Source: Trichodesmium sp. MAG_R03
Lineage (GTDB): Bacteria > Cyanobacteriota > Cyanobacteriia > Cyanobacteriales > Microcoleaceae
Direction of reading: 5' to 3'
DNA: 32,953 nt
Assembly: GCA_023356535.1 (NCBI GenBank)
Contig: JAKQYF010000030.1
Location: 1 to 32,953 of the forward strand
The notes beneath the pieces are model-generated. The model searched no databases. It saw only the letters and a program-made list of their open reading frames with translations, and had not been told where the DNA came from. The position numbers and the translations under genes are program-made. Below are positions 1 through 9,807 of the stretch, one piece after another. Numbering within the stretch: the stretch's first letter is position 1; each line of letters begins with the position of its first letter.

Positions 1-1174
<1,174 letters not shown>

Positions 1175-2371
1175 TTAACCCAAGAACCCTTCAAGATCAT
1201 GATTAGAAGACTTTTTATCTCCTACTAAAGAATCTAGATCGGCTTCATCCAAATTTAAGTCTTCTCCATCCAGGTCACAATCCAAGTCTGGATCCTCTGC
1301 TAATTCGCTAAGGTCTATATCAGCAATTTCATTTAAGGAATCTTGAGCAAATAGATTTACATTATCATCAAGTTCATCCAATTCTGACTCATCCAACTTA
1401 GTGGATATGTCCTCAAATGACTCGGGAAGATCTTCTCCCATAAAATCAGAACTATTTTCATCTAACTCTCCAAGGTCAATACTAGCTAAGTCATCATTTG
1501 CTTGTGAATCAGAATCAAGTCCCAGATCCAACTCATCATCTGCTTGTGAATCAGAATCAAGTCCCAGATCCAACTCATCATCTGCTTGTGAATCAGAATC
1601 AAGTCCCAGATCCAAATCATCATCTGCTTGTGAATCAGAATCAAGTCCCAGATCCAAATCATCATCTGCTTGTGAATCAGAATCAAGTCCCAGATCCAAC
1701 TCATCATCTGCTTGTGAATCAGAATCTAGACCCATATCCAACTCATCTGCTACTAACTCCATTTCTAGGCCCAAACCATCATTTGCTTTTGAGTCGGAAT
1801 CTAATTCTATAGCCAAATTATCATCATTTTCTAGTTCCAAGTTTGATTTACCTTGGTCATTATCAGGTAAATCATCCAAATCTTGATCCAATCCTGCCGC
1901 CAATTCTACTCCCTTAGCTAAAGTAGCTGCCTCAATAATTGCAGTAGCAGCAATAGTAGCTAAATCATTAGAGTCCTCAATTGTATCTGGTATAACTGGT
2001 TGATTCCCTCCTGGTAACTCCTGAGCATCTGCACCTGTTTGGTCATCTATATCAACAGGTGTTGATTTCTCTAAGGAAAAACCAGGTTTTTCACCTATTG
2101 CAATGTCAGGGTCAAAATTTAACCCTAAAACCTCTACTAGACTATCTGCATCGGCCTTAAGTTTAGAGAAAGGGAACATTAATGCTTCTAATTCTGGTTC
2201 CAGGGCATTGAGAATTCCCAGGATAAGGTATGACAGAGGTCTTCTCCCTCCATCAGGAGTCTGAATTGTATTTTGTTCTGTCATGTGAAGTATTAACCAA
2301 GGGTGATTTTTTTGGTAATACTCTAACCATTTTTGTTTGAGGGACGTTAATAATTCTTTAAAGAAAACCAT
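1175..2371 (-). CDS. Acidic DUF5331-like protein with tandem 14-residue repeats, between chlL and chlN
   Basis: The 398-residue protein has an N-terminal globular part (about residues 1-90, starting MVFFKELLTSLKQKWLEYY) that resembles the DUF5331 proteins cyanobacteria often encode between chlL and chlN; this assignment is from memory of the family. The rest is extremely acidic and low in complexity. Residues about 211-294 are six near-identical copies of LDSDSQADDELDLG, and acidic segments rich in Asp, Glu and Leu continue to the end (DLEGFLG). There is no signal peptide or membrane segment. The start ATG has AAGGA about 12 bases upstream. It begins 38 bases downstream of chlL on the same strand, so co-transcription is likely. 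Function is unknown; a role linked to the dark reductase is inferred from position only. Confidence 0.85.
   Translation of the reverse strand: MVFFKELLTSLKQKWLEYYQKNHPWLILHMTEQNTIQTPDGGRRPLSYLILGILNALEPELEALMFPFSKLKADADSLVEVLGLNFDPDIAIGEKPGFSLEKSTPVDIDDQTGADAQELPGGNQPVIPDTIEDSNDLATIAATAIIEAATLAKGVELAAGLDQDLDDLPDNDQGKSNLELENDDNLAIELDSDSKANDGLGLEMELVADELDMGLDSDSQADDELDLGLDSDSQADDDLDLGLDSDSQADDDLDLGLDSDSQADDELDLGLDSDSQADDELDLGLDSDSQANDDLASIDLGELDENSSDFMGEDLPESFEDISTKLDESELDELDDNVNLFAQDSLNEIADIDLSELAEDPDLDCDLDGEDLNLDEADLDSLVGDKKSSNHDLEGFLG
1491..1742 (-). repeat. Six 42-bp in-frame tandem repeats
   Basis: Units are 1491-1532, 1533-1574, 1575-1616, 1617-1658, 1659-1700 and 1701-1742. The middle units differ from each other only at one or two bases (GATCCAAC versus GATCCAAA at the unit end, TTTGC versus TCTGC near the start); the sixth has several changes. 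Each unit encodes LDSDSQADDELDLG or a close variant. Because 42 is a multiple of 3 and the units lack stops, long artificial ORFs appear in other frames on both strands. Near-identity at the DNA level points to recent expansion by slippage or recombination. Confidence 0.97.
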
Positions 2372-2409
2372 GATTTTTATATTCCTTATCCTGAGAAGAG
2401 CTAAATTTA

Positions 2410-3276
2410 TTAAACCATCATCACGTCAAGCTCTTTATCCTCTGACATAACTTGAGGCTTACTGGGATTTAAGTAGAAATCAGATAGTAGGGAAAACAAA
2501 TCACGATCAGGAGATTCGTTGGGTACTACTCCCTCTGGCAGAGCCAAAATTTGGTCGGCGATATTTAGGTAATAATTACAAACATATTGCAAAGAAGGAT
2601 CAATTTCAGCCATCTCAAACAATGTTTTGCCTTTGACACGAGAAACTCGAATGTCCTCAATGAGTGGTAGAACTTCTAACACTGGCATTGGCACAGCTTC
2701 TACATACTTATTAATCAAATCCCGTTTAGATGTACGATTCCCTATTAGGCCAGCTAAACGTAGGGGATGGGTACGAGCCTTTTCTCGCACAGAGGCGGCA
2801 ATGCGGTTAGCTGCAAATAGGGCATCAAAGCCATTATCTGTAACAATCATGCAGTAGTCCGAATAGTTGAGTGGAGCTGCAAAACCACCACAAACTACGT
2901 CACCCAATACATCAAATAGAATTACGTCGTATTCGTCAAAAGCGTTTAATTCTTTGAGTAGCTTTACTGTTTCACCAACAACGTAGCCACCACAACCTGC
3001 TCCGGCAGGAGGTCCACCTGCTTCTACACAGTCTACACCACCATAGCCTTTATATATGACATCCTCTGGCCAAATATCTTCATAATGGTAGTCCTTTTCT
3101 TGCAAGGTGTCAATAATTGTGGGGATGAGAAATCCTGTGAGGGTAAATGTACTGTCGTGTTTTGGGTCACAACCGATTTGTAAAACTTTTTTACCACGCT
3201 TGGCTAAAGCAACTGAAATATTGCAGCTTGTTGTTGATTTGCCGATTCCACCTTTTCCGTATACTGAAAGTTTCAC
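2410..3276 (-). CDS. chlL: Light-independent protochlorophyllide reductase iron-sulfur ATP-binding protein
   Basis: ChlL is the NifH-like homodimeric ATPase that passes electrons one at a time to the ChlN/ChlB complex in dark chlorophyll synthesis. The 288-residue length is typical. The P-loop is [11 protein letters not shown] at residues 6-16. Cys95 (GAGCGGY) and Cys129 (DVVCGGF) are the ligands of the subunit-bridging [4Fe-4S] cluster, and DPKHDS (38-42) is the conserved switch region. The start codon is GTG at 3276-3274, giving [15 protein letters not shown] lies about 9 bases upstream and supports it. It is the first gene of the minus-strand chlL-acidic gene-chlN run, so its promoter should lie in the long spacer to the right. 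Confidence 0.98.
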   Translation of the reverse strand: MKLSVYGKGGIGKSTTSCNISVALAKRGKKVLQIGCDPKHDSTFTLTGFLIPTIIDTLQEKDYHYEDIWPEDVIYKGYGGVDCVEAGGPPAGAGCGGYVVGETVKLLKELNAFDEYDVILFDVLGDVVCGGFAAPLNYSDYCMIVTDNGFDALFAANRIAASVREKARTHPLRLAGLIGNRTSKRDLINKYVEAVPMPVLEVLPLIEDIRVSRVKGKTLFEMAEIDPSLQYVCNYYLNIADQILALPEGVVPNESPDRDLFSLLSDFYLNPSKPQVMSEDKELDVMMV

Positions 3277-3673
3277 TTTTTTTCTCCTAATAATTCTCTA
3301 ATAGGGCTACAAGAATTTTTCATACTAACCTCAAATTTAGTTAATAGTCATAAGTAATCTATAACTGATTTTTAGCATTTATAAATGTCCATACCCTATT
3401 TCCTAATGCTATCTACATATTTTTTTGGCTGATAAATGAAATTATTGTCTAACTTCAGTAGAAAATAAAGGGGGTAAAAATTTATAAAGTGCTGTAAAAG
3501 TAATTATTTAGTTTTAATTATTTCTAAAATTTATTTTTTAGATAATTAATATTAATTAATCAAAAATTTTAATAACTAAAAAATTTTGTGTTATTATTAA
3601 ATAATAAAGAGTTACAAAATTAAAAAATATTTATAACAGCATATTTTCATAAAAAATTTTGTTGCTGAAATTT

Positions 3674-3703
3674 AAGTTATCAGAGACTTTGAGGTGATAA
3701 CTT
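3674..3703. promoter_or_regulatory. Perfect 9-base inverted repeat in the chlL upstream spacer
   Basis: AAGTTATCA (3674-3682) and TGATAACTT (3695-3703) are exact reverse complements separated by 12 bases. It lies about 400 bases upstream of chlL. The spacing suits either a dimeric regulator site or a weak hairpin; it has no T-run and does not look like a terminator. In such AT-rich DNA a chance occurrence is possible. Confidence 0.3.
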
Positions 3704-3845
3704 ACATCAAGTTTAATTTGAGTATTCAATTATAAGTTTCTATTAAATTCAATTATTAAAGGGAATAATTAATCAAGGTTAATTTTTATAACAAAAAGTC
3801 TTTATTAGCTTAAGTAGGGTCATTTTTGAGGGGTATGACTTGATA

Positions 3846-3888
3846 GAAGCAACAGGCAAGATGTCTATTCTAAAAAACTACCTTTTAT
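3846..3888. repeat. Short dispersed repeat, copy 1 (CAAGATGTCTATTCTAAAA core)
   Basis: About 43 bases nearly identical to 5033-5073, sharing GAAG-AACA-G-AAGATGTCTATTCTAAAA and then ACTACCTTTTA. The two copies lie in the same orientation on either side of the 4315-4676 element. No inverted ends are visible, so its mode of spread is unknown. Confidence 0.75.
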
Positions 3889-4314
3889 AGTACTCAGCAA
3901 ATACGTTAAGACATTTTTCTCTTTTCTCTTGCCTATTGCTTATTGCTTTACAGCCCAAATTTATTGTCCTAACAAAAACACGTAGTGCTATAAATTCGGA
4001 GTCCTAAGTTCCTTCTTTTAAGAGCTGATTTATAAAGTCATACCAATTTCAGAAAATATTGCTATAGTAGTTTTTCCTGCTGGTGGGAATTTAGAGATTA
4101 ATACTGTAACGACCTTTTTTGAATTTGGTATAAATATAGCAATCCTCTACTACCTGATTAGTTAAAGAAACTTGGTCCTTTCAGGGAAAAAGTAGAAGAG
4201 AAAAGGTAAAAGGAACCGGAGAAGAAGCTCTTTGTCAAGAATTACAGTGATTTTACAAATGATTTAGGATTGCTATATTAAGAAGCTCAATTCTTGGCTA
4301 TGCTTAGGTTTTGC

Positions 4315-4676
4315 TAGTTAGGGCTTGCTGAAAAAGTCTTTTTTCAGGAGTAGGGGACCCACCCCTAACATCTCCCAGGAGGAGAAGTAGGGAGGTTACA
4401 TAACAAAAATGCGTTTTCCTGACGGAATGCTGCGCAAACATGTCGCGTAGCGTTAGCGGAGCTTTGCGTTAGCAAAACGTCTCTACAGAGGAACGGGGAA
4501 TTGTTAGAAGAGGTAGTTGGATATATTTGTCCCTTCATTTTTCTGCCATGGGAGTGCCCGAAATCCTAACTTTTTCAGCCTTTTACCAGCAAAAAGCTAG
4601 TACTTGTTGCCACCCAAATCAGATCTTATGCTTTTATATGTCAATGCTTTTATGATTAATCAGCAAATCCTAGTTA
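4315..4676. mobile_element. MITE-like element, family B (largest copy)
   Basis: The left end TAGTTAGGGCTTGCTGA and the right end TCAGCAAATCCTAGTTA are imperfect inverted repeats. The interior shares blocks with other copies in the window: AAAAAGTCTTTTTTCAGGAG after the left end, GGATATATTTGTCCCT in the middle, and AGCAAAAAGCT followed by a T-rich tail near the right end. There is no transposase ORF, so it is non-autonomous. It also carries a GC-rich palindromic module at 4441-4478 that recurs inside other element families. Confidence 0.75.
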
Positions 4677-5032
4677 TTGTCTAGTACTGCCCAAATTACT
4701 AAAAGTTAGGTAATACCAATTACTATAAACTTTGCTATAATTGTATTTTCTATTTCTAAATATTATTTGTTAGAGAAAATACTATATATCATGGTAACTT
4801 TGGTTATAAAGGAAAGTTGTTTTTGCAAGCTTTCAAGCATAGTAGGACTTTTGAGAATTGGTATAATATAATAGTCTCAATACCACATGCGGGTATAAAA
4901 GCAGGCTTGTCCCATTGCCTAATCCGTTATTTAGTAAAGGCTATAACTTTAAAAAATATCCTCTCACTAAGGCGGATTTGGTATCAGCTAAGTTGACAAA
5001 GTTGACAAATCAGATCCCAGGATTGTGTGATT

Positions 5033-5073
5033 GAAGGAACAAGTAAGATGTCTATTCTAAAAACTACCTTTTA
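5033..5073. repeat. Short dispersed repeat, copy 2 (AAGATGTCTATTCTAAAA core)
   Basis: Second copy of the repeat at 3846-3888, in the same orientation, ending 21 bases before the stop codon of the TpsB gene. Confidence 0.75.
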
Positions 5074-5094
5074 ACTTCTGATTTATGACTTCAT

Positions 5095-7167
5095 TCAAAA
5101 CGGTCGAAAAATTATGCTGAAATAAAATCCAGAATCTTGAACATTATTTCCACGATCATCCAAGTTTACCAAAGGCAAACCATAGTCCAAGCGCAGATCG
5201 ACCTGTGGTAAAGGTTGCCAAATCAAAGCTATTCCAGCTCCAGCCAAAAATCTTTGGTCTGGTAAATACTCATTATCAGGATTACTACCATTATTCCAAA
5301 CAGCTCCAATATCTATAAAAGGAGTAAACTGTATCAATGGCAAACCAGACTCATCTCGATAAACTGTAATTCTGTCCTCAATAGAAAATCTAAAACCATT
5401 ATCTCCAGACCTTACATTCTGGCTATAGCCCCGTAATGACAAACCACCGCCAATAATAAATTTTTGATATGGCAACAGACCAGTTGAGGACAATTGCAAA
5501 TCTCCCTGAACAATTAATAAATGATTATTACTTAATGTTTGCACTCTTTGTACTTGACCAAGCCAACTAAAGAAAAGTCCATCAGGTTCTGGATCTTTTC
5601 TGAGAGTAGCATTAAATAAAGCAGTACCAATATTGAATTGTGATCGCAAAGCCCAGGCACCTTGAAGGTCTCGACGAATATAATCTTGTTCCAAACTAAT
5701 CACAGTAGTGCTATTAATACCATTATTCTCAGTGTTATCTGAGTCGGAAAAATTATAAAGTTCACCATTAAGAAAATTTTTTGTGCGCTGATAGCTCAAA
5801 CCGAGGGACAAAGAAAATTCTTGTCTAGAATTTCTCAATATAGGTTGACGGAAACTAAACTCATATACATCTGTTGTGCCACTAATATCAAAATCCTTAA
5901 CTGGGCCAATTTTATTACTGTGAGGTGCGAATCTTACCTGTAAAGTACCATTCATGGCATTGATAGGCAAATTATAGATAAAATCAAAGACATCTAATTG
6001 ATCATCAAACAACCTAGTGGTGTTATAAGATGCCAGAAAAAAATCACCCCGTCCAGTTAAGTTGCGATGTAGGGCGGTCCAACCGGTTCGTTCTGAACCA
6101 ACAGTGGGAGAAGAATAGTTATCAATATTCATAATCAACTCTAAGGGATTTGTTTCTCTCAAACGAACAACGAGAATACTCTCCCCTAGTGTTTTACTTG
6201 GTTGCAAACTAGCTTCAATATTTTCAAATAAAGGATTGGAGCGAAGCAACCGTAGTTGATTTTCTATCATAGCAGTGTCTAATGGCTTTTTTGCTCCAAG
6301 ACGTATTCGATTCTTTATATAGGAATCTTGTAATCTTTTTGTGCCTTCAATTTGAATTTCTCCCAAAATGCCCTCTATAATGTCAATTCTAACTACTCCC
6401 TCCCTAATAGTTTGGACCGGTAAAATTGCTCTTGAGGTAATATAGCCACGCTCTAGATAAATTTCGGTAATTTTATCTGCTACTTGCCTAAGTTTTAATA
6501 GAGTGACTTTACGCCCTTCTAATGGTTCAACAAGAGTATCAATTTCTTGTGGGGTTAAAACTGTACTGCCTGATACTAAAATTCTCTGCACGAAAATTTT
6601 CTTATTTGGTTCATCTGTTGGCAGTGGTTGGGGTGGTGATTTTTCTAGTTCGTTTTCTTTGGGGGTTTTCAGTTTGGTTGGTTGGGGAAGTGGTTGGAGA
6701 AAGCGATCACGATTTGGATCTGGCCGGGGATTTTCTGATGGTATTGGTAGATTTTGACCATTTTGAGCATAACTTGCTTGGCTGGGAATTAAAGTATCAA
6801 TAATGTCAAAGGGAGTAAGTATTTGCTGAGTCTTGGGTAAAGTTTGAGTTAATTTTTTTATTTGTGTGAGGTTTTTTTCTTGAGGAGAATTTTTTGAATC
6901 TTTGATTAGTTTTATCTCTTCTATTTTTTTAAATTGAGATATTAAGCTTTTGGGATTAACCTTTTCTGAACGATGTTTATCGATCAGTTTAGGAGTTAGT
7001 TCTGATATAAATTTATATTTTTTGAATGATGGAATTTTTGCCTTATTAGCTATGAGTAAAGTCTTATTTAAGAACTTATCCACCTCAATAGTTTTGGATA
7101 AAGCTTGATTATCAAACAAGAAAATAATTATTAATGTACTAGAAATTAACGGTATAATCTTTAACAT
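5095..7167 (-). CDS. ShlB/FhaC/HecB-type two-partner secretion outer-membrane transporter (TpsB)
   Basis: This 690-residue protein should form a 16-strand outer-membrane barrel that exports a large TpsA exoprotein. Residues 1-24 look like a signal peptide ending at QALSKT. Residues 25-190 are a lysine- and proline-rich linker, much longer than usual for the family (which is commonly about 550-600 residues). POTRA domains follow at about 190-268 (KIFVQRILVSGSTVLTPQEI...) and 269-345, then the barrel. The conserved L6-loop motif is present as LRGY at 578-581 within GGGLSLRGYSQN, and the last residue is Phe, as expected for BAM-dependent insertion. No TpsA-like gene lies next to it within the window, so its substrate is unknown. 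Unusual features are the long linker and isolation. Confidence 0.92.
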   Translation of the reverse strand: MLKIIPLISSTLIIIFLFDNQALSKTIEVDKFLNKTLLIANKAKIPSFKKYKFISELTPKLIDKHRSEKVNPKSLISQFKKIEEIKLIKDSKNSPQEKNLTQIKKLTQTLPKTQQILTPFDIIDTLIPSQASYAQNGQNLPIPSENPRPDPNRDRFLQPLPQPTKLKTPKENELEKSPPQPLPTDEPNKKIFVQRILVSGSTVLTPQEIDTLVEPLEGRKVTLLKLRQVADKITEIYLERGYITSRAILPVQTIREGVVRIDIIEGILGEIQIEGTKRLQDSYIKNRIRLGAKKPLDTAMIENQLRLLRSNPLFENIEASLQPSKTLGESILVVRLRETNPLELIMNIDNYSSPTVGSERTGWTALHRNLTGRGDFFLASYNTTRLFDDQLDVFDFIYNLPINAMNGTLQVRFAPHSNKIGPVKDFDISGTTDVYEFSFRQPILRNSRQEFSLSLGLSYQRTKNFLNGELYNFSDSDNTENNGINSTTVISLEQDYIRRDLQGAWALRSQFNIGTALFNATLRKDPEPDGLFFSWLGQVQRVQTLSNNHLLIVQGDLQLSSTGLLPYQKFIIGGGLSLRGYSQNVRSGDNGFRFSIEDRITVYRDESGLPLIQFTPFIDIGAVWNNGSNPDNEYLPDQRFLAGAGIALIWQPLPQVDLRLDYGLPLVNLDDRGNNVQDSGFYFSIIFRPF

Positions 7168-7438
7168 TGCAATATTTGTTATCTAGGTATTTTAAATTTT
7201 TACTTACCCAAAAATTAGATACTTTATCAATCCTAAATTAATGGGATATTGTACAGTTCTATTGCTTTAGACTGTTATAATCAACTGGGTCAATGATTGA
7301 GAGACTGATTTTAGTATGGATCAGACATGGTCAGTATGGTAAGGTACTTAATGCTTTTTCCGAAATAATATACTTTTCCCAGATGCTACCTAAGGACTGA
7401 CAAAGAACCTGCTTTATCTAGGAAATTTCGAAGAAACT

Positions 7439-7459
7439 TACAGCATATTTCGGGTAAAT
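7439..7459. repeat. 21-base dispersed repeat, copy 1
   Basis: Contains CAGCATATTTCGGGTAAAT, identical over 21 bases to 10791-10811 in the same orientation. Both copies lie in spacers. Nothing else is known about it from the sequence. Confidence 0.7.
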
Positions 7460-7487
7460 CAGGTATAGGATAAATTATGGAAATATT

Positions 7488-7542
7488 GTAGTGCGGGTAT
7501 CTTGACCGCCTAATTTTACCTTATGAAAGTGAAATCCGCTGT
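7488..7542 (+). repeat. Family C repeat, copy 1
   Basis: Starts GTAGTGCGGGTATCTTG and ends near CCGCTGT. It aligns with 13796-13850 (same orientation), 32352-32393 and 28929-28979 (reverse orientation). The consensus is roughly GTAGTGCGGGCATCTTGCCC followed by a -GGGCGTACCTCA- block and ACGGAAAGCGCTGT. This copy is the more degenerate form. Confidence 0.6.
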
Positions 7543-7682
7543 TTTTAGTAAGCAGTCTAATTTTTAGAAATATTAAGTTTTTTCTGAAGCCTTAGTACAA
7601 ACTCTTGGATTTTGTCAAAAATTGTACACTATAAAACCAATACCTAAAAAGGTTCTCTGAAAATATTTCTTCTGAATTTAAT

Positions 7683-9365
7683 ATGAACTTTGAATCATCT
7701 GAGAATCCCCAAAAACAAAATCATGGGCCACGAACTATTAGACCAATTGGAGTAGCCTCACTGCATGGTATTGCTTGTTCTAGAGAAACTCTCTATGCTA
7801 TTGACAAAAACCGTGGTTTTCTATTAAAGATTAACCCAAAAACAGATAACACAACTGTGATTAATCCTCATCAGACTCATGAGTTTATTGATGTTACTGG
7901 TATTTCTATTTGGAAAGATACTCTCTGGTTGACATGGGAAAATAAAATTTATTTCTGTGTCAATGCTATTGGTAATTTATCAGAGAAACGTTTAAAGTGG
8001 CAACATTTTTTTACTTTACCTTATGCTGCTAATGGAATTGCTGTTTGGGAATCAACTGTTTATGTAACTTGTCAAAAATTAGGTAAAATTATAGTTTTTG
8101 ACAAAAATACTAAACAACAAATTACCGAATTTTATTCTCCAGGAATAGGGTTTGAAAATATTACAGTACAACATGAAGAATTATGGCTTTGTGATCGCGA
8201 AGAACAAACTGTTTATTGTCTAGAAAGGGGAACAGGAAAAGTTAAATTTAGCGTTCTTACCCCTTTTGAATCTCCTACTGGATTAGCATTTTATCAGAAT
8301 TTAACTACGGGAAAGCGACAACTTTATGTAGCTTATTCTGGAGATGAACTTTACATTAGAGATAACCCGAACTCAGAAAAACAGTATGAATTGAGTAAAC
8401 GGGATTGTACTTTTATACATCCTCTTTATTTTTTTTATAATGAACAGGAAAAATATGCTGTTTCTAATGGTTTTTTAATTGAGATGTCTTATGTAGAAGA
8501 ATTAAAACCATTAGATGAAGTATTTTTACAAGATTTAGAATGGCGTATTGCTTTACCTTCAGAAACTAATCGCCAAAAAGTTAGGGAAATTTCTCCTATA
8601 GGAATGCCTTTTACTGAAGAAATTCAAGATGGTCAAAAAGTTGCTGTTTTTCGGTTTCAACCACTGCGTCAAACTGAAAGACGAATATTTGGTTGGAAGG
8701 CTTTATTAGAAGTTAGGGCAATTAAGTATCAAATTCAACCTTTGAATGTAGAAAATATTCCTGAACTTCCACCAGATTTTCAAGAAAAATATTTGGTTGA
8801 TAATGATAATTTAGCAATGGATAAAGAGATAATTATTCGAGCTGCGAAAGATGCTGTGGCTAGAGAAACTAATATATTACGTCAACTTCTGAATATTCGT
8901 AATTATGTTTATGACCAACTTTCTTATGGAGTAACACCTAAGATTGATACTCCTGATATTGTCTTGAAAAGAGGTATTGGTTCCTGTGGAGAATATGTAG
9001 GATTACTATTAGCTTTAGCAAGGTTAAATGGTATTGCTTGTCGTACAGTAGGTCGCTATAAATGTCCGGCTTTTGCTGATAAAAAAGGTGTACCTTTAGA
9101 ACCTGATTTTAATCATGTATGGTTAGAATTTTATATACCTGGTTTTGGTTGGGTTCCCATGGAGTCCAACCCTGATGATTTACAGGAAGGTGGTCCTTAT
9201 CCTTTAAGGTTTTTTATGGGCTTGGCTTGGTATCATGTGGAAATTGGTAAGGGAATTAAGTTTGAAGTGATTAAAAATCAAGGGGTTTTTGTTAAGAAGG
9301 AAGAAATTTCAATTGGTAATTTGGCAATCAATCATGTAAGGTTTACAATTTTAGAAGAATTATGA
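7683..9365 (+). CDS. Propeller-like N-terminus fused to a transglutaminase-like domain
   Basis: The 560-residue protein has two regions. Residues about 20-275 contain repeated short beta motifs with the spacing of an NHL/YVTN-like propeller (for example GIACSRETLYAIDKNRGFLL, GIAVWESTVYVTCQKLGKII, LAFYQNLTTGKRQLYVAYSG). Residues about 390-520 carry a transglutaminase-like (papain-fold) core with Cys435 in GSCGEYVG, His478 in FNHVW and an Asp in ESNPDD (497-499), giving a plausible Cys-His-Asp triad. Such domains act as proteases or amidases as well as crosslinkers, so the reaction is uncertain. No signal peptide is evident, suggesting a cytoplasmic protein. The ATG at 7683 follows an AT-rich leader without a strong Shine-Dalgarno. 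It stands alone in its transcription unit. Confidence 0.82.
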   Translation: MNFESSENPQKQNHGPRTIRPIGVASLHGIACSRETLYAIDKNRGFLLKINPKTDNTTVINPHQTHEFIDVTGISIWKDTLWLTWENKIYFCVNAIGNLSEKRLKWQHFFTLPYAANGIAVWESTVYVTCQKLGKIIVFDKNTKQQITEFYSPGIGFENITVQHEELWLCDREEQTVYCLERGTGKVKFSVLTPFESPTGLAFYQNLTTGKRQLYVAYSGDELYIRDNPNSEKQYELSKRDCTFIHPLYFFYNEQEKYAVSNGFLIEMSYVEELKPLDEVFLQDLEWRIALPSETNRQKVREISPIGMPFTEEIQDGQKVAVFRFQPLRQTERRIFGWKALLEVRAIKYQIQPLNVENIPELPPDFQEKYLVDNDNLAMDKEIIIRAAKDAVARETNILRQLLNIRNYVYDQLSYGVTPKIDTPDIVLKRGIGSCGEYVGLLLALARLNGIACRTVGRYKCPAFADKKGVPLEPDFNHVWLEFYIPGFGWVPMESNPDDLQEGGPYPLRFFMGLAWYHVEIGKGIKFEVIKNQGVFVKKEEISIGNLAINHVRFTILEEL

Positions 9366-9534
9366 GTATTGTTAGTGAAAAAGTTATAAGTCACAAAGAA
9401 TCAAGAGCAATGAAAACAGCAATTTTTGATCTAATATTTTTGATATTTAGAAGGTAATTTCTTTCTATTCCCTATTACCTACTCTCTATGATTGTAAAAT
9501 TAGAAATATAAAATGTAGAACATAAGGAGGAGTT

Positions 9535-9672
9535 GTGGAATTAACACCAATAAACATCATGGCTATTGTAGCATTGGGATTAATGTTAATTGTGACTGGA
9601 GGAATTGTATACTTAACGGCGTCTGAGTGGCGCGATCGCAGACGTCAACAGAGAGATAAAAGGGGTCTTTGA
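9535..9672 (+). CDS. Small single-pass membrane protein, 45 residues
   Basis: A GTG at 9535 is preceded by AAGGAGGAG (9523-9531), the strongest ribosome-binding site near this region, and opens a 45-codon frame ending at TGA 9670-9672. The protein has a short polar start (MELTPINI), one hydrophobic helix at about residues 9-28 (MAIVALGLMLIVTGGIVYLT), and a strongly basic tail (EWRDRRRQQRDKRGL). By the positive-inside rule the tail should face the cytoplasm. An in-frame ATG at 9559 has no such upstream signal, so GTG is preferred. I do not recognise a named family; its size and shape resemble small thylakoid subunits, but nothing ties it to a specific complex. A HIP1 octamer lies inside the gene. 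Confidence 0.75.
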   Translation: MELTPINIMAIVALGLMLIVTGGIVYLTASEWRDRRRQQRDKRGL

Positions 9673-9807
9673 AGATCAACTCTCCTCTCTTGTTCTTGCT
9701 TACTATCCCTAGTATAGCAGAATTTTACTCTGGGTTAAAACCGGCGTGTCGTTATTATTCAACCAGGGGACAAATCTCCCTGGCTAACTTCTTCTAACTG
9801 TTAACTA

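Larger units (their letters stand above)
3277..5094. other. 1.8-kb gene-free spacer upstream of chlL
   Basis: No ORF with coding character is present. The part nearest chlL (about 3277-3780) is very AT-rich and should contain the chlL promoter; it includes a 9-base inverted repeat at 3674-3703. Further right are two copies of a short repeat (3846-3888 and 5033-5073) and a 362-base MITE-like element (4315-4676). The remaining sequence around 4680-5030 shows nothing I recognise. Confidence 0.7.
7168..7682. other. Spacer between divergent TpsB and transglutaminase genes
   Basis: 515 bases between two divergent genes, so it should hold both promoters. It carries a 21-base repeat shared with 10791-10811 and a family C repeat copy at 7488-7542. 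No small ORF with coding character was seen. Confidence 0.6.

Noticed and set aside
1401..1886. Long plus-strand frames over the acidic gene (161, 104 aa) and a 73-aa minus frame
   Set aside because: They are by-products of the 42-bp repeat, which is a multiple of 3 and lacks stops in several frames; the acidic frame has the ribosome-binding site, a non-repeat N-terminal domain and chlL linkage.
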